From: Mediterranea sp. (in: CFB group bacteria) | Lineage (GTDB): Bacteria > Bacteroidota > Bacteroidia > Bacteroidales > Bacteroidaceae | NCBI GenBank assembly: GCA_031261785.1 | Contig: JAISIZ010000034.1 | Location: 62,001 to 126,000, forward strand | Length of the DNA stretch: 64,000 bases | Reading direction: 5' to 3' | In this document: positions 44,539 to 53,041 of the stretch, piece by piece | Layout of the letters: each line of letters starts with the position of its first letter | Position numbering within the stretch: the first letter of the stretch is position 1 | The notes under the pieces: model-generated | What the model was told of the DNA's origin: nothing | What the model saw: the letters and a program-made list of their open reading frames with translations, nothing else | Databases searched by the model: none | Program-made: the position numbers and the translations under genes

Positions 44539-45606
44539 TTAATGGAGTTTCTCGAATTCTTGCATGCAGTCGATCAGCGCCTGCACGCTCTCCTTGGGCA
44601 GGGCGTTGTAGCACGAGGCGCGGAATCCACCCACCGAGCGGTGCCCCTTGATGCCCACCATGCCGCGGTCGATAGCGAACTTCAGGAAGTCGGCCTCCAG
44701 TTCCTTGTATTCGGGTTTCATCACGAAGCAGATGTTCATACGCGAGCGATCCTCCACGGCGGCGGTGCCCACGAAGAGTTTGTTGCGGTCGATCTCTCCA
44801 TACAGCATGTCGGCTTTCTCGATGGCCCGGCGTTCCATCTCCTTCACTCCCCCTTGCTCCTTGATCCAACGCAGCGTGAGCATGGCCGCATAGATGGGTA
44901 CCACGGGAGGCGTATTGAACATGGAGCCGTTGTCGACGTGCGTCTGGTAATTCAGCATGGTGGGGATGTAGCGCGACACCTTACCCAGCGCGTCGTTCTT
45001 TACGATGACAAACGTGACACCGGCAGGGGCGAGGTTCTTCTGCGCTCCGCCATAGATGCAGATGTACTTGGACACGTCCACCGGACGCGAGAATATGTCG
45101 GACGACATGTCGGCCACCACAGGGACAGGCGAATCCAAGTCCTGCTTTAGCTCCGTACCAAATATGGTATTGTTGGTGGTGATGTGGAAGTAGTCGGCAT
45201 CGGCCGGGATAGTGTAATCCTTGGGAACGAACGTGTAGTTGGCGTCGGCCGAGGAGGCCACTTCGACCACTTCGCCAAAAGCTTTCGCTTCCTTCATGGC
45301 TTTCTTGGCCCATGTGCCTGTGTTGAGATAGGCAGCTTTCTTCTCGAGAAAGTTGTAAGGAATCATACAAAACTCCAGGCTGGCTCCTCCACCAAGAAAG
45401 ATAACCGAGTAGTCGTCGGGAATGTTGAGTAGTTCTTTGAATAAGGCCACCGCCTCGTCGACTACCGGCTGGAAGTCTTTGGCCCGGTGACTGATTTCCA
45501 TCAAGGAGAGGCCTGAGCCGTTGTAATCCAAAATGGCTTTTGCGGTGTTTTCTATAACTTCGCGCGGGAGGATAGAAGGTCCAGCATTGAAATTATGCTT
45601 TTTCAT
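44539..45606 (-). CDS. serC: Phosphoserine aminotransferase
   Basis: PLP enzyme converting 3-phosphohydroxypyruvate and glutamate to phosphoserine. Seen: [18 protein letters not shown] at the start, [29 protein letters not shown], the PLP lysine in [12 protein letters not shown], and C-terminal [16 protein letters not shown]. Length 355 is standard. First gene of the serC-serA-DUF1015 run; a well-formed promoter lies at 45659-45689. Confidence 0.95.
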   Translation of the reverse strand: MKKHNFNAGPSILPREVIENTAKAILDYNGSGLSLMEISHRAKDFQPVVDEAVALFKELLNIPDDYSVIFLGGGASLEFCMIPYNFLEKKAAYLNTGTWAKKAMKEAKAFGEVVEVASSADANYTFVPKDYTIPADADYFHITTNNTIFGTELKQDLDSPVPVVADMSSDIFSRPVDVSKYICIYGGAQKNLAPAGVTFVIVKNDALGKVSRYIPTMLNYQTHVDNGSMFNTPPVVPIYAAMLTLRWIKEQGGVKEMERRAIEKADMLYGEIDRNKLFVGTAAVEDRSRMNICFVMKPEYKELEADFLKFAIDRGMVGIKGHRSVGGFRASCYNALPKESVQALIDCMQEFEKLH

Positions 45607-45658
45607 TAAAAGTTTGTTTTTTGGTTTAACAATACGTTATGCTTGTCGAAAGACGTGG

Positions 45659-45689
45659 CGAAGTTACGAATTAATTCCCGCCACGCAAA
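45659..45689 (-). promoter_or_regulatory. Promoter of serC
   Basis: Minus strand: -33 TTTG at 45686-45689, a 19-base spacer, and -7 TAACTTCG at 45659-45666 (TTCG variant). The ATG is 52 bases downstream. Confidence 0.65.
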
Positions 45690-45747
45690 CCTTTCTTGGC
45701 AATTTCACTTTTTATAGCCTTCTCTTTCGCGGGAGACGGCCGCGATT

Positions 45748-46239
45748 TCACTTGAAGTAGAAACCAAACCCGATCTTGATACCGAAGCGGGAATTGTCCG
45801 AATCCTTGAAACGCCACTTATAATAGACGGATGGTTCGATGGTCACCGTGCGCGAGAGGAAGAACGCATAGCCCGCTTCCAGGCCTACACCCCAATCGCT
45901 GCTGCGCATCCCGCCATCGTAGCTATAGCGTTCCCAATCCAGCCCGGCACCCAAATAGATACCCGTGCTGCTGAAATAGTACCGTGCGCCGGCTCCCAAG
46001 CCGTAGGTATCGACGGGTTTCGACCACGACACGTCGCCGTTGAGCAGTAGCGCGAAGCCGTTGGCCACGAACGTCCCCACCTGTCCGCCTAAGCCGAAAT
46101 GCGCCTTGCTGTTCTTGCTATAAGAGAAGTCCAGCCCCGTGACCGAGGGGTTGAGGATGAAGGTTCCTTTCTCGAACTGCGCCCGCGCCGCCACGGAGGT
46201 GAGCAGGAGCATGGCGAATAGTAATGCCAATTTCTTCAT
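45748..46239 (-). CDS. Small outer-membrane beta-barrel protein
   Basis: 163 residues with a signal peptide (MKKLALLFAMLLLTSVAARA, cleaved before QFEKG) and alternating beta strands with aromatic girdle residues (GLGAGARYYF, IYLGAGLDWERY, VGLEAGYAFFL), ending in GFYFK with a near-terminal aromatic pattern of barrel proteins. Resembles the OmpA/OmpX-like eight-strand porin-like family (OMP_b-brl). Follows a small membrane protein by 3 bases. Function unknown. Confidence 0.75.
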   Translation of the reverse strand: MKKLALLFAMLLLTSVAARAQFEKGTFILNPSVTGLDFSYSKNSKAHFGLGGQVGTFVANGFALLLNGDVSWSKPVDTYGLGAGARYYFSSTGIYLGAGLDWERYSYDGGMRSSDWGVGLEAGYAFFLSRTVTIEPSVYYKWRFKDSDNSRFGIKIGFGFYFK

Positions 46240-46242
46240 GAG

Positions 46243-46482
46243 TTATTGTTTTTTTATTGATGTATCGGTGGGACGTTCACCTCGCTCACGCTGTTCACGC
46301 AGCTGCTCCTTCTTGCGAAGCACTAACCAGAGCAGCAGCACGATGCCGTATGAACCGGCCACGGTGATCCACTTCTCCGTACCGGCTATCGCCGTGTTGC
46401 GAGGCAGCAGATAGGCTGCCGTCAGCGAGATGTAAACGAAGAACGCCAAAGCGATCTTCGTGGATTTCCTGATCTTCTTCAT
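46243..46482 (-). CDS. Small two-span membrane protein of unknown function
   Basis: 79 residues from ATG 46482 (MKKIRKSTKIALAFFVY): two hydrophobic segments (about 10-26 and 40-57) separated by a short loop, then a basic and acidic tail. The frame is open to 46545, but a -7 box at 46511-46518 would lie inside that longer version. Ends 3 bases before the beta-barrel start, so the two form an operon. No family recognised. Confidence 0.6.
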   Translation of the reverse strand: MKKIRKSTKIALAFFVYISLTAAYLLPRNTAIAGTEKWITVAGSYGIVLLLWLVLRKKEQLREQRERGERPTDTSIKKQ

Positions 46483-46510
46483 GCCGATGAGGTTATCTGT
46501 TTTGATGGCG

Positions 46511-46542
46511 CGAATGTAGCATAATCCCGCGAGACAGCCCAA
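46511..46542 (-). promoter_or_regulatory. Promoter of the small membrane protein/beta-barrel operon
   Basis: Minus strand: -33 TTG at 46540-46542, 21-base spacer, -7 TACATTCG at 46511-46518 (TTCG variant), 28 bases before ATG 46482. Confidence 0.5.
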
Positions 46543-46560
46543 CATTATTCACTTTTTTAC

Positions 46561-46568
46561 TAAATTCG
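46561..46568 (+). promoter_or_regulatory. -7 box of the GHL10 gene (TTCG variant)
   Basis: TAAATTCG, one base from TAnnTTTG, 26 bases before ATG 46595. No clear -33 element. Confidence 0.35.
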
Positions 46569-46594
46569 CGCCGTTCTAAGTACATAGCAAAGAA

Positions 46595-48100
46595 ATGATT
46601 ATGACCCGATATACACTCTTCCTCACGTTCTCGCTACTCTCCCTTCTCGCCTCGGCGCAATCCAAGCACGAGGTACGCGCCGCATGGATCAGCACCGCGT
46701 ACGGTCTCGACTGGCCCACCGTCCGGGCCGTCGGAGCTTCGGGGGTCGAACGCCAGAAAAGGGAACTCACCGACTACCTGGACCTCCTGCAAGCCGCACG
46801 TTTCAACACCGTGTTGTTACAGGTGCGCCTGCGGGGCGACGTGCTCTACCCCTCGGCCTTGGAGCCTTTCAGCGACGTACTCACGGGCCGGACAGGCGCT
46901 AATCCGGGTTACGACCCGCTGGCTTTCGCCATCGAGGAGTGCCACAAGCGCGGGATGGAGTGCCACGCCTGGATGGTGGCCATCCCGCTGGGAGGCCGCA
47001 AACAAGTGGCCGCGCTGGGGACACGGTCGGTGACGAGGAAACGTAAGGAGATCTGCGTCACCTTTCGCGGAGACCATTACCTCAACCCCGGGCATCCCGA
47101 CACCAAGGAATATCTCTTCGACTTGGCGCGCGAGGTGGTGAGCCGATACGATGTCGACGGTGTACAGTTCGACTACCTGCGCTATCCCGAGAACGGACGC
47201 TCCTTCCCCGACCGCAAAGAGTTTCGACGCTACGGACGGGGACGCTCGCTGGAGCAATGGCGACGCGATAACCTGACGGAGACGCTACGCTATATATATA
47301 AAGGTATAAAAGCACTGAAACCCTGGGTGAAGGTCAGCGTCTGCCCCGTAGGGAAAGCCGACGACACCTCACGCTACCCTTCGCGCGGATGGAATGCCTA
47401 CGGCACCGTGAACCAAGATACTCAAGCGTGGCTCAGCGAGGGAATAGTGGACCAGCTCTATCCCATGATGTACTTCCAGGGAAACAACTTCTACCCCTTC
47501 GCCCTCGACTGGCAGGAGCAAAGCCACGGCCGGCAAATCGTTCCCGGTCTCGGCATCTATTTCCTCCATCCCAGGGAGGGCAATTGGAAACGCGACGAGG
47601 TGGAGCGGCAAATCCATTTCATCCGCCGCCACGGCTTGGCGGGCGAAGCTTTCTATCGCATGCGATTCCTCGCCGACGAGGATACCCAAGGGCTTTATCC
47701 CGAGCTGGAACGACACTTCTACACCTATCCCGCCTTGCAGCCTCCCATGACGTGGATGGACAGCCTTCCTCCCACCGCCCCCACCATGCCAAGCGCCACC
47801 GAAAACATCCATGGATACGTCGAGCTATCGTGGCAACCATCGACCGACAACGATACGCGCAACGCTCCCACATATGTCGTCTACGCCTCCAACGAACTGC
47901 CCGTGGACATCACCCGCACGGAGAATATCGTAGCCACCGGCATACAAGGCACCACCTACGTCTACGCCCCCATCTACCCCTGGGAACGCAGGAAGCACTT
48001 CGCCGTAACCGCCGTAGATCGATACGGAAACGAGAGCCAACCCGCCAGCGTAGGGCACACGATAGACGAGGGCGACGGCAATCACGCCGATGGTACGTAA
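46595..48100 (+). CDS. GHL10 family glycoside-hydrolase-like protein (DUF187), exported
   Basis: Seen: signal peptide (TLFLTFSLLSLLASA before QSKHE), then a TIM-barrel of the GHL10/DUF187 type with EVRAAWISTAYGLDWP, LLQAARFNTVLLQVR, YDVDGVQFDYLRYP and IVDQLYPMMYFQGNNFYPF, and a C-terminal fibronectin-type domain with ELSWQPSTDNDTRNAPTYVV. Length 501. Family members are putative glycosidases of the envelope, some on peptidoglycan or amino-sugar substrates; the substrate here is not known. ATG 46601 is an alternative start six bases on. Followed by a 41-bp repeat array and no obvious terminator. Confidence 0.85.
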   Translation: MIMTRYTLFLTFSLLSLLASAQSKHEVRAAWISTAYGLDWPTVRAVGASGVERQKRELTDYLDLLQAARFNTVLLQVRLRGDVLYPSALEPFSDVLTGRTGANPGYDPLAFAIEECHKRGMECHAWMVAIPLGGRKQVAALGTRSVTRKRKEICVTFRGDHYLNPGHPDTKEYLFDLAREVVSRYDVDGVQFDYLRYPENGRSFPDRKEFRRYGRGRSLEQWRRDNLTETLRYIYKGIKALKPWVKVSVCPVGKADDTSRYPSRGWNAYGTVNQDTQAWLSEGIVDQLYPMMYFQGNNFYPFALDWQEQSHGRQIVPGLGIYFLHPREGNWKRDEVERQIHFIRRHGLAGEAFYRMRFLADEDTQGLYPELERHFYTYPALQPPMTWMDSLPPTAPTMPSATENIHGYVELSWQPSTDNDTRNAPTYVVYASNELPVDITRTENIVATGIQGTTYVYAPIYPWERRKHFAVTAVDRYGNESQPASVGHTIDEGDGNHADGT

Positions 48101-48101
48101 C

Positions 48102-48359
48102 CTTCGCACCCCCGCAAACACCTCAAGCTGACGGCACGGAATCTCCGCGCCCCCGCAAAACCTTCATGCTGGCGACACGGACACTTCGTGCCCCTGCGAA
48201 CTCCTCATGCAGGCGGCACGGACACTTCGCACCGCCGCGAATCCCTCATGCCGCGAACATCGGCGATTATCACCGCCGCGAATCTCCCGCGCACGCCGCA
48301 CGAAAGGTTCGCGTGCCCGCGAAGGCTCCACGCGCTCCGCGCGGAACCTTCGCGGCTCC
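48102..48359. repeat. 41-bp tandem repeat array C (GC-rich)
   Basis: Six degenerate units start at 48102, 48143, 48184, 48225, 48266 and 48307, each exactly 41 bases, with a 12-base remnant to 48359. Units 1-3 share the frame CTTCG-x-(C/G)CCCC-x-GC-x-AA...CGGCACGGA. Units 3, 4 and 6 start with a hairpin such as TTCGCG-TGCC-CGCGAA (48308-48323). It fills the gap after the GHL10 stop. Same period as arrays at 1132-1267 and 21342-21546, but much more GC-rich. Confidence 0.85.
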
Positions 48360-48439
48360 AATAACTTGCCGCTCGCCGTGCACAACAGCATTAAGCCCGC
48401 ATCTTTGCGCGACGTGGCGTGCCACTTCTCCGGGAATCA

Positions 48440-48470
48440 TTGTTCATGAGCCAAAAAATACCTATCTTTG
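48440..48470 (+). promoter_or_regulatory. Promoter of the TPM-domain/lemA genes
   Basis: -33 TTG at 48440-48442, a 20-base spacer, and -7 TATCTTTG at 48463-48470, an exact match. ATG 48491 is 20 bases further, which fixes the start of the TPM-domain gene. Confidence 0.75.
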
Positions 48471-48490
48471 CACGCGTAACAAGAACGAAT

Positions 48491-49420
48491 ATGAGAACAT
48501 TCATCACGCTCTTCGCCGCCCTCTTCCTGCTCGCTCCCCTGCGAGCGCAGGAGAAAGCCTATACGGTGGACAATCTTCCGAAGGTGCGCCTGCAGGACAA
48601 GACGCAGTACGTCTCCGACCCCGAAGGGGTGCTCTCGGCCGCGGCCCGCGACACCATCAACGCGCGCCTTTACGCCCTTGAACAACAGACGGGCATCGAA
48701 ACGGTAGTGGCCACGGTGCCCTCCATCGGCGAGGCGGATTGTTTCGACTTCGCCTTCGACCTGCTCAGGGAGTGGGGCGTGGGAAAGAAGGAGAAAGACA
48801 ACGGACTCGTCATACTCCTCGTCACCGACCAACGTTGCGTGCAATTCGCCACCGGCTACGGGCTGGAGGGCTTCCTGCCCGACGCCATCTGCAAACGCAT
48901 CCAGACGCAGGACATGGTACCTTTCCTCAAGGACGGGAACTGGGACGCCGGCATGATAGCCGGCGTAAAGGCCACTTGCGCACGGCTCGACGGCTCAACG
49001 ACGAACGACACGCCCGACGAGGGCAGCGGCGAGGCGGCGGGCAGCGGCGTCTTCCTACTCGTCATCGGCGGCTTCTTTCTCGTCGCCCTGGCGATGCTGT
49101 TTCTCGCCGTACGCAACCAAAGCCGCTGCCCCAAATGCGGAAAGCACCAACTGCAACGCACGAGCAGCGCGGTGGTGTCCAACCTCAACGGGGTGAAGAC
49201 GGAAGACGTCGTCTATACCTGCCGGAACTGCGGACATACCCTGACGCGCCGCAAACAGAGCTACGACAGCAGCAGCTATCGCGGAGGCGGTGGCGGCGGA
49301 GGTCCGGTCATCTTCGGAGGCGGTGGTTTCGGTGGCTTTGGAGGCGGCGGCGGAGGCTTCGGAGGAGGAAGTTTCGGGGGCGGCTCCGGAGGAGGAGGAG
49401 GAGCGGGAACGAGATTCTAA
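48491..49420 (+). CDS. TPM-domain (YgcG/DUF477) membrane protein with zinc-ribbon and Gly-rich tail
   Basis: Seen: signal peptide (FITLFAALFLLAPLRAQ), TPM domain at about residues 25-155 with VSDPEGVLSAAARDTINARL and KDNGLVILLVTDQRCVQFATGYGLEG, a transmembrane segment at about 180-202, a pair of Cys-x2-Cys motifs (CPKCGK and CRNCGH, about 213-246) forming a zinc-ribbon, and a tail of Gly, Phe and Ser. Length 309. The promoter at 48440-48470 shows that in-frame codons upstream to 48419 are not used. TPM proteins are membrane-linked and often found with lemA; TPM is associated with photosystem repair in plants, but its bacterial role is unclear. lemA lies 56 bases downstream. Confidence 0.85.
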   Translation: MRTFITLFAALFLLAPLRAQEKAYTVDNLPKVRLQDKTQYVSDPEGVLSAAARDTINARLYALEQQTGIETVVATVPSIGEADCFDFAFDLLREWGVGKKEKDNGLVILLVTDQRCVQFATGYGLEGFLPDAICKRIQTQDMVPFLKDGNWDAGMIAGVKATCARLDGSTTNDTPDEGSGEAAGSGVFLLVIGGFFLVALAMLFLAVRNQSRCPKCGKHQLQRTSSAVVSNLNGVKTEDVVYTCRNCGHTLTRRKQSYDSSSYRGGGGGGGPVIFGGGGFGGFGGGGGGFGGGSFGGGSGGGGGAGTRF

Positions 49421-49476
49421 TCTTCTCATCAATTAGTCAATTCACTAATATTAATTCATAAAACAAAGAACATCTT

Positions 49477-50058
49477 ATGAAAAAGTCAACTATCGTCATC
49501 ATTGGCGTCATCGTCGTAGTAGTGATATGGGGTATCACGGCATACAACGGGCTTGTGACCCAAGAAGAGAACGTAGACAATCAATGGGCCAACGTGGAGA
49601 CGCAGTACCAACGTCGGGCCGACCTCATCCCCAACCTCGTGAATACCGTGAAAGGCTATGCCTCGCACGAGCAGGAGACCCTCGAGGGCGTAGTGCAGGC
49701 CCGCAGCCAAGCCACGCAAATCAAGGTCGACGCCGCCGATCTCACGCCCGAGAAGCTGGCCGAATACCAGGAGGCGCAAGGCGCCGTGACATCGGCCTTG
49801 GGCAAGCTCCTGGCCATCACCGAGAACTATCCCGACCTGAAAGCCAACCAAAACTTCCTGGAGTTGCAAGCGCAGCTGGAAGGTACGGAGAATCGCATCA
49901 CCGTAGCCCGTAAGGACTTCAACGACACCGCGAAAGAGTACAACATCGCCATCCGTCGGTTCCCGAAGAGCATCTTCGCCAGCCTGTTCGGCTTCGACAA
50001 GAAACCCTATTTCGAGGCTGACGCAGGGGCAGAAAAAGCGCCTACCGTGCAATTCTAA
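49477..50058 (+). CDS. lemA: LemA family membrane protein
   Basis: 193 residues: an N-terminal membrane span (residues about 6-22, IVIIGVIVVVVIWGI) and a long helical hairpin domain with NQWANVETQYQRRADLIPNL, KGYASHEQETLEGVVQARSQA and NDTAKEYNIAIRRFPKSIFA, the family hallmarks. Function is not established in bacteria; the N-terminus lies outside. Follows the TPM-domain gene by 56 bases in an arrangement common to many bacteria, so the two are likely one unit. Confidence 0.92.
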   Translation: MKKSTIVIIGVIVVVVIWGITAYNGLVTQEENVDNQWANVETQYQRRADLIPNLVNTVKGYASHEQETLEGVVQARSQATQIKVDAADLTPEKLAEYQEAQGAVTSALGKLLAITENYPDLKANQNFLELQAQLEGTENRITVARKDFNDTAKEYNIAIRRFPKSIFASLFGFDKKPYFEADAGAEKAPTVQF

Positions 50059-50072
50059 GCCGAAAAAAGCAG

Positions 50073-50080
50073 TACTTTCG
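50073..50080 (+). promoter_or_regulatory. -7 box of purM (TTCG variant)
   Basis: TACTTTCG, one base from TAnnTTTG, 33 bases before ATG 50113. No clear -33 element. Confidence 0.4.
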
Positions 50081-50112
50081 CGACGGCATTACAATTTAAT
50101 AACTTATCATCA

Positions 50113-51279
50113 ATGAGTGATCAACGATACATGATGCGCGGCGTGAGCGCATCCAAGGAAGACGTGCACGACGCCATCAAGAACATCGACAAGGGCATCT
50201 TCCCGAAAGCTTTCTGCAAAATCATCCCCGACATACTGGGCGGTGACCCCGAATACTGCAACATCATGCACGCCGACGGCGCCGGCACCAAGTCGGCCCT
50301 GGCGTACATGTACTGGCGGGAGACGGGCGACCTCTCGGTGTGGAAAGGTATCGCGCAGGACGCGTTGATCATGAACATCGACGACCTGTTGTGCGTAGGG
50401 GCGGTGGATGGCATCCTCGTCTCCTCCACCATAGGGCGCAACAAGTTGCTCATCCCCGGCGAGGTCATAGCCGCCATTATCAACGGCACGGACGAGCTGC
50501 TGGCCGAGCTGCGGGAGATGGGCGTGGGCGTGTATGCCACAGGTGGCGAGACGGCCGACGTGGGCGACCTCGTGCGCACCATCATCGTGGATTCCACGGT
50601 GACCTGCCGCATGAAGCGCGCCGACGTGATCGATAATGCCCGCATCCGTCCCGGCGATGTCATCATTGGCCTCGCCTCCTACGGACAGGCCACCTACGAA
50701 AAGGACTACAACGGCGGCATGGGCAGCAATGGACTGACCAGCGCCCGCCACGACGTGTTCGACAAATACCTCGCACGCAAATATCCCGAGAGCTACGACG
50801 CCGCCGTGCCCGAGGAGCTGGTCTACTCGGGCAAGCTGCGCCTGACGGACAGCGTGGAGCATTCGCCCCTCGACGCCGGCAAACTGGTGCTCTCCCCCAC
50901 CCGCACCTACGCCCCCGTGGTGAAGAAGTTGCTCGACACCCTTCGCCCCAACATCCACGGCATGGTGCATTGCTCGGGCGGCGCGCAGACCAAGGTGCTG
51001 CACTTCGTGGAGAACGTGCGGGTGGTCAAGGACAATCTTTTCCCCGTCCCCCCACTCTTCCGCACCATCCAAGAGCAGAGCGGCACCGACTGGGCGGAGA
51101 TGTACAAGGTGTTCAACATGGGCCACCGGCTGGAAATCTACCTCGACGCCCAACATGCCGCCGAGGTCATCGCCATCTCCGAATCCTTCGGCATACCGGC
51201 ACAGATCGTGGGCCGCGTGGAGGCGTCGGACAGGACGGAGCTGGTGATTCGCGGCGAGTATGGGGAGTTCAGGTATTAA
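50113..51279 (+). CDS. purM: Phosphoribosylformylglycinamidine cyclo-ligase (AIR synthetase)
   Basis: Fifth step of purine synthesis, ATP-driven closure of the imidazole ring of FGAM to AIR. Seen: the MMRGVSASKEDVHDAIKNID start, MHADGAGTKSALA (substrate loop), DALIMNIDDLLCVGA, GGETADVGDLVRT, DVIIGLASYGQATYEK, and C-terminal MVHCSGGAQTKVLHF. Length 388, long for the family but usual in Bacteroidota. Ends 15 bases before the ATPase gene of the AT-rich cassette. Confidence 0.93.
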   Translation: MSDQRYMMRGVSASKEDVHDAIKNIDKGIFPKAFCKIIPDILGGDPEYCNIMHADGAGTKSALAYMYWRETGDLSVWKGIAQDALIMNIDDLLCVGAVDGILVSSTIGRNKLLIPGEVIAAIINGTDELLAELREMGVGVYATGGETADVGDLVRTIIVDSTVTCRMKRADVIDNARIRPGDVIIGLASYGQATYEKDYNGGMGSNGLTSARHDVFDKYLARKYPESYDAAVPEELVYSGKLRLTDSVEHSPLDAGKLVLSPTRTYAPVVKKLLDTLRPNIHGMVHCSGGAQTKVLHFVENVRVVKDNLFPVPPLFRTIQEQSGTDWAEMYKVFNMGHRLEIYLDAQHAAEVIAISESFGIPAQIVGRVEASDRTELVIRGEYGEFRY

Positions 51280-51293
51280 AAAGAACGATTAAT

Positions 51294-52532
51294 ATGAAGA
51301 TCAAGATAGAGAATGTAGGTCCAATCCGGCAAGGAGCAACGGCTAATGACGGCTATATCACAGTGAATGACCTGACGCTTTTTATCGGTAACCAAGGAAC
51401 CGGCAAGAGCACAGTGACAAAGTTGATATCCACCCTTTGCTGGTTGGAGAAGGCTTTGTTTCGCAATTATGTCAGGGAGTCCGAACTGAAGAAAGAAAAC
51501 TTCTTTAAGAATCATTGTAAATGGCACAAGCTGGATAGATATTTGAGAGACGACTCTTACATACACTTCATAGGGCATTGCTACGAATTTGAATATAAAG
51601 CGAAAGAATTCTCCGCAATCGTACGAAACAAGGACGGATATTCAATTCCACAAATTATGTATGTACCTGCTGAGCGCAATTTTTTGAGTGTGGTAGACAG
51701 ACCAAGGATACTGAAAGCGCTTCCCACGTCTCTATATGCATTCCTCGACGAATTTGAGACTGCCGAAAAAAACATTTATAAGGATGGCATTGAATTGCCT
51801 CTTGATGAAGATAACGTCAAACTTAAATATGATCCACGAAACAAACTGGCGCATATTGAAGGCAGTGGGTATAGTATTCGCCTGTCTGAAGCGTCGAGCG
51901 GCATCCAGTCAATGGCTCCCCTGTTCATTGTATCACAATATTTGGCTAATTCCATCTTAAAAGAAAAAGAAGCTAATGAAATGAGCCTGGAGGAAAGACG
52001 GAAGATTGAGGCCGAAATTGAGAAGATACTCTCGAACAAGGATTTATCCGAGGATGTAAAAATGCTCTCTTTGAAAAACATCTCCTCCAGATATAAGAAA
52101 GGATGCTTCTTTAACATCATAGAAGAAGTGGAACAAAATCTGTTTCCTACGTCGCAGAAGCTCATCTTGTTCAAGCTCATAGAGCTTCTCAACCAGACAA
52201 AAGGGAACCGGCTCTTGCTTAATACGCACAGCCCTTATATAATCAATTATCTATCCATTGCCGTAAAGGCGGAGCAAGTCTTGAATATGGCAATAGCGGA
52301 TACCAAAGACAGAAAACGTTTGGAGATCGATATTGAGAGAATTATCCCGTTGAAATCGTGCATAGCTTCTGACCGACTATCAATATATGAGGTGACGAAC
52401 AAGGGAGAAATACGATCTTTATCTACATATAATGGAATACCTTCGGACAACAACTACCTCAACAATCTTATGGAAGAAGTCAATGAGCTTTATTCACAAT
52501 TACAGGAGATAGAGGAAGAATATGAAAATTGA
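51294..52532 (+). CDS. AAA_15/AAA_21-like ATPase of a two-gene cassette (possible defence system)
   Basis: 412 residues. Seen: Walker A GNQGTGKST at residues 32-40; YVPAERNF at 123-130; ABC-like signature SEASSGIQSMAPL at 198-210; Walker-B-like FFNIIEEVEQNLFP at 272-285 (the usual Pro of EEPE is Val); H-loop NTHSPYI with His312. The layout is that of SMC/RecF-like ATPases in defence pairs such as Septu PtuA, PARIS AriA or RloA. A start at ATG 51294 fits the N-terminal beta strand MKIKIENVGPI; the frame is also open upstream across purM but that part is not protein-like. Codons are AT-rich, unlike purM and prfA. It overlaps the next gene by 11 bases. Defence is an inference. Confidence 0.8.
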   Translation: MKIKIENVGPIRQGATANDGYITVNDLTLFIGNQGTGKSTVTKLISTLCWLEKALFRNYVRESELKKENFFKNHCKWHKLDRYLRDDSYIHFIGHCYEFEYKAKEFSAIVRNKDGYSIPQIMYVPAERNFLSVVDRPRILKALPTSLYAFLDEFETAEKNIYKDGIELPLDEDNVKLKYDPRNKLAHIEGSGYSIRLSEASSGIQSMAPLFIVSQYLANSILKEKEANEMSLEERRKIEAEIEKILSNKDLSEDVKMLSLKNISSRYKKGCFFNIIEEVEQNLFPTSQKLILFKLIELLNQTKGNRLLLNTHSPYIINYLSIAVKAEQVLNMAIADTKDRKRLEIDIERIIPLKSCIASDRLSIYEVTNKGEIRSLSTYNGIPSDNNYLNNLMEEVNELYSQLQEIEEEYEN

Positions 52533-53037
52533 TATATTCTCCACTACGTGTTTCGAGTATCGCACAGATAGCTTTGGACTCTACGATGACGAGGAAGAAG
52601 GAAAACAGAAAAATCCAGCGATTATTGTACCAATTGAAGATGAACGATGCATAGCAAGGGTAAAGAATACGAGTGGAAGAGAAATCTGCTTCGTTCCTTT
52701 GGACAAAAACATCTCGTATAATAAAGCCAATGGAGAAACGGCATCCCTATGCGACGTGCTATTGATCGTTATTCGCACCGAAAGAAGATATGATTTCTGC
52801 CTCGTCGAACTAAAGAATAAGCAAAAGGATTGGATTACCGACGGTATAGAACAATTAAAGTCGACAATAGGAATATTGAGATACAGCTATTCCGTATCGT
52901 CTCTCTCTAAAAGAATGGCCTATCTTTCCAACAAGAAACATCCCTATTTTCATCATAGCCATAAAGATGTGATGGAGCGATTCAGGAAGGAAACAGGATT
53001 TAGATTAAATATTACCGCCGAAATAACAATCAAGTAA
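52522..53037 (+). CDS. PD-(D/E)XK-like nuclease partner of the cassette
   Basis: 171 residues, no family name recognised. Seen: a possible PD-(D/E)XK core with Asp78 in CDVLLIV, Glu96-Leu-Lys98 in FCLVELKNK, and Gln111 in GIEQLKS in the position of the usual helix Gln. The rest is polar with many Lys, Arg and Ile. Its ATG overlaps the ATPase gene by 11 bases and its stop is 4 bases before prfA, so it is coupled to the ATPase. As AT-rich as the ATPase gene. Acting as the effector nuclease licensed by the ATPase is an inference from the motif and pairing. Confidence 0.6.
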   Translation: MKIDIFSTTCFEYRTDSFGLYDDEEEGKQKNPAIIVPIEDERCIARVKNTSGREICFVPLDKNISYNKANGETASLCDVLLIVIRTERRYDFCLVELKNKQKDWITDGIEQLKSTIGILRYSYSVSSLSKRMAYLSNKKHPYFHHSHKDVMERFRKETGFRLNITAEITIK

Positions 53038-53041
53038 TATT

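Noticed and set aside
49280-49420. Gly-rich repeats as a tandem repeat element
   Set aside because: They are codons of the glycine-rich tail of the TPM-domain protein, a common feature of that family.
50970-51293. Upstream extension of the ATPase frame into purM
   Set aside because: It overlaps the real purM in another frame; the ATPase begins with beta strand MKIKIENVGPI at 51294.
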